From contig SEMN01000639.1 in NCBI GenBank assembly GCA_005408345.1, positions 206,487 to 270,486 on the forward strand: a stretch of 64,000 nt of DNA. Direction: 5' to 3'. The notes below the pieces were generated by a model that saw nothing but the letters and a program-made list of their open reading frames with translations, did no database searches and was not told the DNA's origin. Below are positions 39,205 through 51,000 of this stretch, piece after piece; the first letter of the stretch is position 1, and each line of letters starts with the position of its first letter. This stretch comes from Macquaria australasica. Its lineage: Eukaryota; Chordata; Actinopteri; Centrarchiformes; Percichthyidae. The translations under genes were made by a program, and so were the position numbers.

Positions 39205-40767
39205 GTAGCTGAAATCTGTTTCATTCAAAGCCATTGAGCTGGTCAGCAAAACATAACTATAAGATAGCAAAGATAAGGTTTTCCATATTTATAAATCGTG
39301 TCTAAAATGAGGAAGCCCTATCTCTCCAGTTCATGCAACTGTACTTGAAATGGTTCAACTGGTTCATAGTACTACTCATAATACTGCATGGTGATTCTCA
39401 TGTCTTGGAAACAAACAGTTTTTTAAATCCATTATTTAAGACTTGCTGTGACTTAAATTCAATAATTTCTTGTGCTTTGAACTGCATTTGGTTTTAATTT
39501 AGTCTGTTAGCTCTATTTAGTAATTAATGGTTGTTGTTGGCCTTTATCCCGCTCTAAGGGGCTGGACAGTGGTACCATCCAGGAGTTAGACCGTCCCTTT
39601 ACCCTGCTGCAAAACAAAGAGGGTGCTCTCTACAAGATGGTGCAACAGATGGGCCAGGCTGAGGCAGCCGCCCTGCTGGAGGCAGCTAGAGGTGAGTCTG
39701 GAAAATGTTCCCGTCTTTAAAATATGCACAATGTATCTGGTTAGATGATGTCGTACAAATCGGCTTGTTTTTACTGAAGGGATTCTTTCTCCATTTTCAA
39801 AGGCAACACAGCAGTCTTGACAGCCTGAGGCCAGCGAACAAGATTTCAGGAGACTGCTCGTCTGCTGTGTGACAGACTCCAGATGTAAGTAATATCTGAG
39901 AACACCTGAGGCCTTCCATCACACTCAAACAAGACGACGGCGCTTATTGAGGAGAGGCTGTAAGACAGTCTTTTTCTTGTAACCGTTAATATAGAATGGA
40001 AATGTAATTTTCAGTTAGGACGCTGTGCAGGAAAATTGGGTTTTCTATTGTTTTTAACAGTTACATGTGAAGAAGCCAGTCTTCAGTTAAGGTGCGATAC
40101 TTAGTCCCTGACATCCAAAGTCCAACTGTGAAACTTCAGGTACACAAAGACGGTGCTATTCTTTTAATTGTAATGCAAACTGTCACTTTATGCATCATTG
40201 TTTGTCAAAGATTATTCCATTTTTAACTAAGGTCTGTGATTTGTTGATTCTGGACAGTAATATTATGTTTTCCTATTAGACAGTACCAAGCCTTTGCCTG
40301 TTGCTGAGCCCATCATTTAATAAGCTAAAAACTTTATTATTTGTGTAAATAGATATTCTGATCCAAAGGATACAGCATTTGACAAAACAGAAATGTACAA
40401 ATTGACAGTTAAAACAACGTCATTTGAACAGAAATGTAATTCAGCACATAGATTTCTGTAGCAGCTGTGTTCAGATTGCCACCTGATCTTCCTCTCTGTA
40501 AACTCATTGGATGGAATAGGAACAGTATTCAAAAAGGACATTTTACTACTGAAAGAACATGTTTGTAGATCAGTAGATTTCAACAGTGTGCAAAACAGAT
40601 TTTTACTGAGATTGCACAAAGTTATGCTGCTGTGTACTTTGTTAGATTTGGTAATCATTAATCCCGTGCAACAATACTACCTGTATTTAGAAAGGCCACT
40701 TTGGATAGAAATGTACACAGTTGGTTAAATTAACATGTACAAACTGAAATAAGGCACTTACAGTTTA

Positions 40768-41183
40768 AAGCTGGGGTAGGCAAAATTTGTGCAACCTAAG
40801 CAAAACCTTCCGCCTCTCTCTCTGCTGCCTCGTATCATTCCGCTAAGCCCCTCCCACCAAACCCACAACTTGAGTTAATGAGCCTGAAGCTCCGTGTGGA
40901 GGGACCTGTTGCTGCAGGCAAAGGAGGTATTGGAAATTTATCACAAGTTGCAGGATTTTCTGCCATTAAATCAGGCTTTCGCCATCTGAAGGGACGTGTA
41001 CACACGTCTGCATTTGGAGGACATCCAATACAAACGCACCGTCTCTCTGAAATAACCTGTGATTGGCTAAAGTCTCCCATCACGGGCTAGATTTCTGAAG
41101 CCTGAAAACAGAGGCAAGAGGAGGCTGCACGGTTATTATGGATTTGTTGGCCAATGATGCCATAACAATACTGCCTACCCAAC
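40768..41183. repeat. MITE-like element with TGGGGTAGGCAA termini
   Basis: The left end agctggggtaggcaaaat pairs with the right end (atactgcctacccaacct, reverse complement aggttgggtaggcagtat). The interior is more GC-rich than its surroundings and has short open frames on both strands with no recognisable domain. Confidence 0.6.
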
Positions 41184-41339
41184 CTATAAGTATTGTGTTT
41201 TAAAAGCAATTTCTCCAAGGCATCAGTATCCTGACATGATAAATATGAAGCAGAGAAAATAAATAGTGAACTACATCAACAGCTTTTACAGCAGTGATTC
41301 CAAGCTCTCTCAGCTCAAAGGAAACAACACGAAAATGCT

Positions 41340-41800
41340 AAACTATTCATACTGGCAGCGGTGACAATTAGCAATAGACAGACAGATTCAAGCCAGCTCA
41401 TTCTTTTAGAAAAACTTACTGTGGGTAGTCTCTGTGCAGAGCCCTGCAGGTAAAAAGCTACAGAGTGCCTCCTGTATTTGATTCATATGACGAGCCAAAC
41501 CTGCTGTGACGCTGTTTCCTTTCAGCGGCAGCAGCATGGCTGCATGAAGGATAGTGAGGAGCTGATGTAGTTTACTTTTGGATGTAGTCAGTTGGTAGAA
41601 AGGCAACAGCGTCACAGCAGGTTTGGCTCGTCACAGAGCTCTGCACATAGACTATCCACATTAACATAAGACACTGGAGCGCACACAGGCTTTATCTGAG
41701 GGCTCCAGTGTCGGATATTGTTTTCTGAAGAATGAGCTGGCGTGAATCTATCTATCCCAAATCCCATCACTGCCGGTATGAATAGTTTTGATGCGAAATA
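41340..41800. repeat. Foldback element just downstream of the intact abcc4 stop
   Basis: Left arm actattcatactggcagcgg pairs with right arm ccggtatgaatagttt. Internally, gacgagccaaacctgctgtg near 41490 reappears in reverse complement near 41612-41632. It is long-armed with a short middle. Confidence 0.75.
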
Positions 41801-42019
41801 ATCGCAGGTGAGTATTTTCGTGCTGTGTATTCGTTGCCTCCCTGGTGTGTAAAGGCATTAGTGTGCGTATATTTGGCTCGGCCGTGTTCAAGGTCACACT
41901 GAGGCCGGAGTCCTCGGTCTCCTCAGCAGCTGTGGCCTTTGTCTCCTTTCCCTGTGTGCTGGAGGGGTGCAGCACGAGCCCAGGCACTTTCTCAAGTGTT
42001 CTGGCAAAGCAGCGAGAGC

Positions 42020-45000
42020 TCACAGAGCCGTCTCAAAGATTACCAAGTCTGCCGTTTCTGCATGTCCATTTGATATGTTGGGATGGCTTCTACTGTCGTA
42101 AGCCTGAGAAGACATTGTTTGCAAAGTTAGTCACTTCAGATTTAAAAAAAAAAAAGCTTTTCGCATTTTAAAACGTTTATAAAAGTGTTTGCGAGTAAAA
42201 CTCACCTGTTTAGCTGCCTCTAATAGAGCTGCTGCCTCCTGCTTGCCAGTCTGCTGCACCATTTTATAAAAGATTCCATCTGGATCTTGAAGCAGGGTGT
42301 AAGGCTCATCATAGGCACAAATCTTCCCTGCATCTAGAACCTGGAGACAAAACAGATTTTTGGTTATTGCTGAAAAGGATTTTCACATTTGGTGTTACTG
42401 TGTGTGTATTAATGAATTAAACCTGGGTATTTGCTGCAAGGTTCCTACATAAAGTATATCTTAAAAAAAAAAATAGAGCCCATGTTTCCCTTTAACAGTT
42501 TTTGGGGTCTAAATGACTAATAGGTACCTAAAGTTTTGGAATTGGTCCAGTAGATCACCTCAACCATGAAATGGGCTGCAAATACTCCTTGTAGGCAACT
42601 CCGCCAGTGAAAAGTCTGTCCACTAAATGTGCTGGTTTTTGCCACCGACGAAAAGGTCCGTCTCTGTAGGGATCCTTTGCATAAAGTTGTCAGACTGACA
42701 GTCTGAGCCTGTCAGTGGCAAAAACAAGCACTTTTAGTGGACATACAGTTGCCCACAACGATTACGTTGCAGCCTGTTTCACAGCTGAGGCAATCTACTG
42801 GACCAATACCAGAATTACCCTTTTAAGCCAGTACAAATTTCAGTGTAAATCAACTTTTTGTCTGTCAAGTTAAATAAATATCAAATAACTGAACTGTTTG
42901 TACCTTTTTTATTTGAATTAAAAAAAAATGTTTCAGGTTGGGCTGCGATTGGCTAGTTGCACAATATCACTGAAAGCAACGTCAGAGCAACGACGCTTCA
43001 TCTACAGGCAAGTAAAGTCACAGCTGCAATTCTGACACTTGCACCATGGCCTTGTGTGTTTGAGCCTTTTCACTTTAACATCAGACTAAAGGCTTCATTT
43101 CTGATGTCCTCCTGTCACAAGTTTCACTTTTAGCAATCAAGAGCAACATAACACTGGTTTGAAGTTGTCACTCTGCAGCTGTGTGGTCAGCTCATCCAAA
43201 TTACAGAGGAATATTTTCTCACATACTGTGTCTGGGTGAGCAAACTACAGTTACACTGCTGCAGAGTGACAACTTCAAACCAACAGAGGGCAGCAAAAAC
43301 AAGGTTTGCAGCCAGTGTTATGTTAGTGTAGATTCCTAAATGTGAAACTTGTGATATCTGTAGCATATGTTGTGTTATACTGCCATGTGTTCAGAGCAGT
43401 ATAAAACACAATACATAGCAGTGTATGACTAAGATCTGTAGGAAGTTATTTTGCTTTCTTTTTGAGTGTGAGATGAAAACATGGAGATCAATCTCACGTC
43501 TGTGCATTAAGTATGGTGCTGGAGATTTACATTTTGAACAGAGCCAGGCTAGCTGTTTTCCCCTGCTTCCAGTCTTTATGCTAAGCTAAGTGACTCCCAG
43601 CTCTGGTTCCATATTTAATGAACCAAGAGTACCTAGGTGCAAACAAAATGGCAGACCTCCATGGTTGAAAGGGAACCATGTGATCGCAGCAGCAGAAGTT
43701 GGTCTTCTTCGTGTCATTTTTATGTGAATAGCTGCAGTGTTCATGTGCATAGTCCACTTGTGGCAGAGAAGGCAAGACTTTACAGCAGTAAGATACAGAG
43801 TCTATTAATCTTTGTTTGTTGGGTTTTATTCAGTGTTGTCTATCAAACCTGTATCCAGTGAGCGTGAGGTATACTGAAAGAAAATACATTTGAAAATGCC
43901 AAGGGCTCCAAGAAGTTAACGCTAGTACTTTTTGTCTCTTTGTTGCAGGTTCATGTAAGCACATTAAGTAAATTAGTTTAAAATGGACACCAGACTGTTT
44001 GAATCACGTTACATTAGCTCGCAACAACTCTGTATTTTACTGCTGTAAAGTCCTCCCACCTTCTCTGCCACAAGCGGACTACACGCATGTGCACTGCAGA
44101 TGTTCACACAAAAACAACCAACTTCCACTGCTGAGATCATGTGATTTCTTGTCAGCTGCGGAGGTCCCTCTCTAATGAACAGATATGAGAGTGGTGTCAA
44201 TCCTCTCATTTCACTCTTGAAAAGAAAGTGAAAAAGATTATTTCCCAATATGTAGTACTAGGAAAAAAACCAGCAGCTCTAACACTCATTGCCTGCAAGT
44301 GTCAAAATAGCAGCAGCTGTAGTATGGAGGGAAATTAGACTCAAAATGGTCACAGCTGTGATCTGGTGTCACATGATCTACAAATGCAAAATAAGATTTA
44401 CAAATGTGTACAATGATTTGGGCGTAATTTTGGGTACTCACAAATGCGTGTTCAAACCCACACACAAATACCAAGCAATTTGAAAACATGTAAAACAGTT
44501 TTACAAATGCACACATCATATTAGGAAGCTTTACGAAAGGGAAAATGATCAGATCTGTGAAGTTGAGAATCTGTACGTAAAATATTCTGTATTCAGGTTG
44601 TGATGTGCTCAAATTGCTTGGTATTTGTGTGTGGGTTCGAACACGCATTTGTGAGTACCCAAAATTACACATGTACACATGTAAATCATGTAATACACAG
44701 TGACCATTTTGAGTCTAACTTCTCTCCATACTGCAGCTTTCTTTGCCTGTAGGTGGTGGCATCAAAAAGTCTACAACTGCAGGTGTAAACTGCTGCTATT
44801 TTCCCCTGGACACCATTTTGAGGTGTGCACATAGTATGCACAGTTTTGTTTCTGCCCCATCTGTGTGTGTCATACGAAAGTAACGTAAGGTTAACAGTAG
44901 TTGCAAACATCTTTAGTGTAAGTCCTCTTTGCTAGAATCCATGAGTAAGAGCACTCACCAGTATCCGGTCGCTGTCTATGATGGTGTTGAGACGGTGAGC

Positions 45001-48000
45001 GATGGTCAGCACAGTGCATTCTCTGAACTTGTCCCGTATGGTTTTCTGGATCAGTTCATCTGTCCTGCAGAGACACAGCACAAACATTAAAGACATGTAT
45101 TACTACCTGTACCACAGGTCAAATGAATGAAACACTTCTGTTAGCATGATCTTCTGAGGTTCTTTGATAATTTTTCATTACAGATGAAAAATACCTCCCT
45201 TTTCATACAGCTGAACATAGCTACACCTAAAAGCACCAATGTACTTGCTTTTCACAACACATTTGCTACAACAGCACACACTAACGGAGCTTGTACACAC
45301 ACAGTAGGTCATGACTGTCTGCATGAGCCATCATTTTAGGTGGAGTATGTATCATTTCCTTTCTAGCAAAGACATTCCCTATGAGGATGGGGGGAAAAAG
45401 CTGATCACACAGTACTTCCACACCCATTTTCTGCTCTCTACATCGACTGCCAGTGAGGCGAGTTGTGTCAGCAGTACCTGGGATCCACGTTGGCCGTGGC
45501 CTCATCGATGATGAGGATGCGGTTCTTCCTCAGGATGGCTCTGGCCAGACACACCAGCTGCCTCTGGCCCACGCTGAAGTTGGAGCCCGATTCGGCCAGA
45601 ACTGTCTCCAGCTTACCAGGCAGCTCCTCCACCACAGGCTTCAGCTGCACCTGCAGGAACATGGAGACACTCACTGTATTATTATAGTAGCTGTGATGTG
45701 ATGTGTGTCGTATAGATGTCTACAGCTCCATGCCATGACAAGTGGAATAGAAGTCGACATAATCCAGACAGTCTCTCCTTGACTAACAGGACTGGGATAT
45801 AGTATTAGAACATGCTGTTTTATGGTCAGGCATTGATCCATTTGCTGGATTAACCAAAACTGACTTCTTGTCTGTTATTTTATCCATAAACAGGTTCTAA
45901 AATGATTTTCCAGAAAATGTAGTGTAATCACAATATATATATATATATACAGTCTTGCCTCTGTGAATGTTACCTGTTGTCACTGCCCACCTTACATTGT
46001 CTTAAACACACTGTAAGAGCTGACACTTAACTGGATGGTACTGACCTCTTGCAGAGCGTTCCACAGTTCTTCCTCTGTGTGTTGGTGAAAAGGGTCCAAG
46101 TTCTTTCTCATGGAGCCTGTAAATAGCACTGGGTCCTACAAAACAAGACGTTAGTCTACAGATTAGATACTGAAGCCAAAAATACATCAATCTGAAATGA
46201 GACACGGGTGTAGTATTCAGAGTTTGAGTGATTACGTCCTGGTGTAGAATTTATTTACTTCTGTAGGTGATAAAGAGGAAGTACCACTGATGAAAAACAC
46301 TACAAGAAACTGAGTGGCCAAATTAAATTTGAATACACTTGTTTTCTATAATGGAGAATCCAACTGGGACAATTTCATGAGTTTTTCCATTTTTTTAAAA
46401 AAAGGCATGGATGGCAGCAAATGGCTTCTAAAAAGGAAAACAATCCCTGATATCTGCAACTACACTGACGGTGTGCAGGCAGAAGCAGTTTAAAACTATT
46501 CAACAATAACATTAGAATGCATGATCAACTGCAACCAGCTCTATGTTAGGTACTTGGGTATTAGGGTCTCATATCAATATTAAAAGCGTATCAACTCTAT
46601 CATTTTGAATCAGGACCTTCAGTATTTGGATGAAAAATAAACACATATTTACTTAAATGTTGATTAAATAAGTATTGGAGTGGACTCTGTATCGGCAGAT
46701 ACGTGATGTTAAAAGAACTGGGATCAGGGCCAAAAAATTAAAAATAAAACTATCAGGACATCCCTAAATATTACAGATACAAATTTTGTTTGTATTCATT
46801 ATATTATTTAAATTCTGAATTTCATTGTTGCTGCAGCCAAAAACCCCTGCAGCAGAGGCTTTATGCTCCAGTTTGTGAACAGTCTGTCGTTCTCTAGCCT
46901 GACATGACAAAGCTAAATGGTTTTTTTTTTTTTAAACTCCCACACGAGACGTTCTGCTTGGATGGGTGTTTTTCTGCTACAGAACTAAGCAAAACAGAAA
47001 GACCTATTTGTGTGGAAAGGATCAAAATACCAGTTTCTACAGAGTCTACATGTTCGATCAAATCTCCCAGGAATTTCCAGGCACTTGTCACTCATACAAG
47101 CCGTCTTCCTCTGCTATCCTCCTAAGCTACAATAACATCTGTCAACTTCATAACATGAGCTCATCGCTGGCTCATGTTTACCTGAGGAATGATGGACATC
47201 TTCTGCCGCAGATCATGGAGGCCGATTTCAGAGGTCAGAATTCCATCGATGTAGATCTTCCCCTGAGGCTCTGCCAGGCGGAAGAGAGCCGACACCAGAG
47301 AGCTTTTCCCAGCACCGGTCCTCCCCACAATACCAACCTGTAACACAGGAAAGATTTATCAGCTAAGGTTTAACATCATGAGAAAAGAACAGTATTTGGT
47401 CCTCTGAAGACAAAGATGTCCGACCTTCTCTTTGGGTCGGAACATTGTTTTCAGGTTCTGCAGCACCAGCGGTCCACCATCACTGTAGGAGAAGCTGACG
47501 TGGTCGAACGTCACCAGGCCTTTGCTGGGCCAATCGGGAGGAGGACGCTTGTGGGTTTCCCAGGGTGCTTCACTCTCCAGTTCAGTGTACTCCACCACTC
47601 TCTCCACTGACGTCATCTGCAAACAGTAGAGATGAGGTACACACAGGTGACGACAAGTTACATACTCAGAGAGGGCTTTAAGGCTGCCATATAGAAAACT
47701 TTTACATAGATTTATATTTATACTGAAGGCTATGAGATTTTTCTTTTTTCCCTTTTTTCATTCCTTCATACTTTCATAAAATTTAAATACATCTTTTACT
47801 TAAATTGTATACATTTGTCTCCTTTGAAATTTTGATGAAGCAGGTCGTGTTAGTTAATAGTATTTTAATGTGGAGTTGGGTGAAAAGACCACCTTCTTGA
47901 CAAATGGTGGGTTTTGTTGAAGGAATGTTCCTCAGTGTATACGTTTCTACTTTGTTTTGTATACAATATAAATAAGTTAATATAAAGATGAACCACAAAT

Positions 48001-51000
48001 AATAACGAATAACTCTCCTAAATAAATTGCATAAATCCTTCATACATCAGCTAAATACAAGTTGTTAATCAAAGACAAAAGAAATATCTTACCATGTTCT
48101 CCACCTCTGTACTCTGCCTTACGCCCCACTGGAACATGCCCATCAGTGTGACAGAGTAGGTCAGAGCCAAACCAACAGAGCCAGCATCCAGCTCTAACAC
48201 AACCAGGAAACGGAAGACTCACTTGATGTTTTAGCCAAAAAGAATTCTAACTCTTCAGTCAACAGCTGATATCCCACAATCCTACAAAATATTATTATTC
48301 ATGTCTAGGATTTGAACCCTTCTGACTTAGGGGATATCAAAAAAAGAGTGCATGGTGGACTGCAGTACAGAGTTAGTGATTAATGTTGAAAGATTCCAAA
48401 TCTTCCTTACGGTCTCTGAGCAGCAGGCAGCCAAAGGTGGTGACAGTGACAAAGATGGAGCAGATGCCGTCGAGGCGGACAGCGAACCAGCGAGAGGTGG
48501 TCAGGAACAGGAACCAGGCCTCTGTTCAGGACAGGGAGATATGTTATTGACACAGCTCACAAAAGCTTCATCTTGATGAAAAGTGAATCTAAAAGTGCAG
48601 AGGCTGAGGAGAACCTGAGTGCAGGTCCTGATGGGCATCGAAGGCTTTCTGGAACCTCTCCTCTGCTCCAAAGGCTCGGATTGTCCACAGGCCCTGAAGA
48701 GACGACGACAGGTGGGAGAAGACCGGACTCCGAGCTGCAGGGCAGATGACAAACACATCAGTACACACACACACACTATGTTGTTGATTCAACTCAATTC
48801 ACAAGTGCCCATTGTGCTTTCTGTACATGATATAGAGTCTTGATGCACATGCTGTTGCATTGTGGGACACTCACTGGTGGACTCAAGGCGTTTGATGTCT
48901 CTGGAGGTCTGCAGGAAGTAGCGACGTAGGTAGAGGAAGAAGAGGAGGAGGGGGACCACAGGGATAAGGATCCATGGGATCACCGACACTGCTACAGCAA
49001 TCACACTGAGAATCTGCAGGAACACCTGCTCACAGAGAACAAAACAAAAGGAGCTCAAATCTGAAATGAAACCTAAATGGTTTAAATTGAACAAACTTTT
49101 ATAAAGGTTAATAAATCTAATTTTATGATATTTACTGCCATAAACAAGTGTTTGTGATTCTAACTGTTGCCTTTTCATTGGAAAAAGGTTAGCTCTAATC
49201 TACAAGAGATTATATTTTCTTTGAGCAAAGGAGATTTGAGTGATACATTTATAACAAGTAAGAGGACACCAAGAGAGTGGCAGCAGTCATCTCATTGTAA
49301 TAACTTTTTATCTGATGTTTAACTTAACCATACGGTCACATACTATTTATGCTGACATTATGAATGGCTAAGTGGCTCTCCAGTGGTTAGCATCAATCCA
49401 TGCTGTAGCTTCAGTGTGCAGGCTCTGATGAGCTGCTGTGGCATTGCTCTGAGGTCTCTCCTCACCTGAATAAAGTCCACAAAAGTCCACGGCATGTTCG
49501 AATCCACCTGGCCAATGTCCTTTGAAAACCTGTTTAAGACTCTTCCTGAGGTGACAGAATATGGAGAATGTCTTACTATGGAAATAATATCATAACATTT
49601 AGTTTTACAGTTTATAATTATGTGGAGAATCTTCCGATTGTAGTGACAGTCAGTATGCATTACTTCAACTAACTAATGCCCCAAATACCATCAATATATG
49701 CTTATTAGCTAAAGGTAATGATTAAACTTTTGTTTACCAATAGGGTTGATGTCAAAGAAGCGCACAGGTGTTCTGAGTATGGCGTTGAACATGCGGTTGT
49801 GCAGAGACTGTGCACACCTCACCAGCACGTTGAACAGGAGCAAATTCCTGATAAAGCCAAAAATAATGGTGGCTACAGTCAACCCTGGAAAACAAGCAGC
49901 AGGATATTCTCCTTTACACCACTGAAACACCACACAGTGCAGGTGACATGCTGAGCAGAGTAAATGACGACGTGTGTGTGTTTTCAGATTACCTCCATAA
50001 ACACCCAGGTAGAAGTTTGTATTCAGCTCTTTGGTGATGTTTTGTCCGTTCTGGATGACGGTGCTGTTAGCGTTCAGCTTCTCTTGCTCGTCAGCCCTGA
50101 TCAAATGTTAAAAAGAATGAAAAGAAATCAGACGAGAGCAGAGAGCTGTGAGGAATATACCAACACTGGGGGTTAATGTTCAGTTTATTATTTTATTTTT
50201 AGTTATCATCCTCACCAGTAAGCCAGCCACCAGTCCTGCATGATGTACGCTACCTTAAGATAAAAACAAATGGGCAATAGGTTAGTGTTTTTCATTTCCT
50301 CTTCATGTTCTCACTGAGCTAACATGTAGAAAGTGAAATGAACCTTTCCTCATTAGCGCCATCCCCTGGGCTTCTTGCGTACCTGAGCCAGGATGTTGAT
50401 CAGTATGACAGCTAGCAGGACCAGGATGTTGGCTCCGGCTCTCAGGTATTTGACATACAGGCTCACTCTGATGGTTCCCTGAGCGCGACTCTCCTCTGGT
50501 ACTGTCTGCACCTGCTCTGCCTGCATGGACAACACCGGATCAACTCATAGTTTAACAGATTTTAGCTAAACCAACTGTCCCTCTTATTCCTGAAGGAAAC
50601 ATGTTGCTGTTTTACATAATCCTTGACTTGAGGTGGAATGTGTTATGGACATCACTGGTATGGCCTGTATGCCTCTCTTCTTTTACTACTTGAAACGACT
50701 ATGTGAAATTGTTTTTTATGTGAAACTGCTTGTTCTGCCGTCTTGACCAGGACTCCCTGGAAGAAGAGATCTTGTATCTCAACAGGACCTTCCTGGCTAA
50801 ATAAAGGATAAATTAAATTAAATGCATTTAGGAGGATTTAAGATTTTTTCCAATGGAAAGTGTCATATTTAACAGCAACTTATGTAAAACTGTGAGCTGA
50901 ATTAATTTAATTCACTTCCAGTAAGTGACATAACAGGGAAATCAAATCATTCCTCAAGGATCAGTGTGCTAAATTACACTTTGCACCCAGTCTTACTCTG

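Larger units (their letters stand above)
30010..39828 (+). pseudogene. Decayed ABCC4 (MRP4) paralogue, convergent with the intact copy
   Basis: Recognisable ABCC4 exons: 30010-30120, 30519-30608, 31075-31239, 31353-31478, 34059-34304, 35399-35506, 35653-35740, 35914-36103, 36820-36914, 37215-37301, 37474-37665, 37753-37908, 38299-38388, 38476-38648, 39062-39167, 39559-39691, 39803-39828. NBD1 and NBD2 keep GPVGAGK, LSGGQ, YLLDDPLSAVD, VGRTGAGKS and LIIDEATANVDPR. No starting exon was found. Exons for the first TM helices are missing between 30120 and 30519. All exons from the NBD1 H-loop through TMD2 are missing between 37301 and 37474. Breaks: +1 base near 31147, 2-base losses near 34212 and 34280, a lost acceptor at 35653, a 2-base loss near 36078, and donor GC instead of GT at 38389. 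The end is altered and lacks the ETAL motif. A functional full transporter is excluded; transcription is not. Confidence 0.85.
39829..42019. other. Intergenic interval between the two convergent ABCC4 copies
   Basis: No coding exon is visible. It contains the MITE-like element at 40768-41183 and the foldback element at 41340-41800. Both transcription units end facing this 2.2-kb stretch. Confidence 0.6.

Noticed and set aside
41748..42023. 91-residue minus-strand frame next to the abcc4 stop
   Set aside because: It runs downstream of the real ETAL stop in another frame and covers a foldback element.
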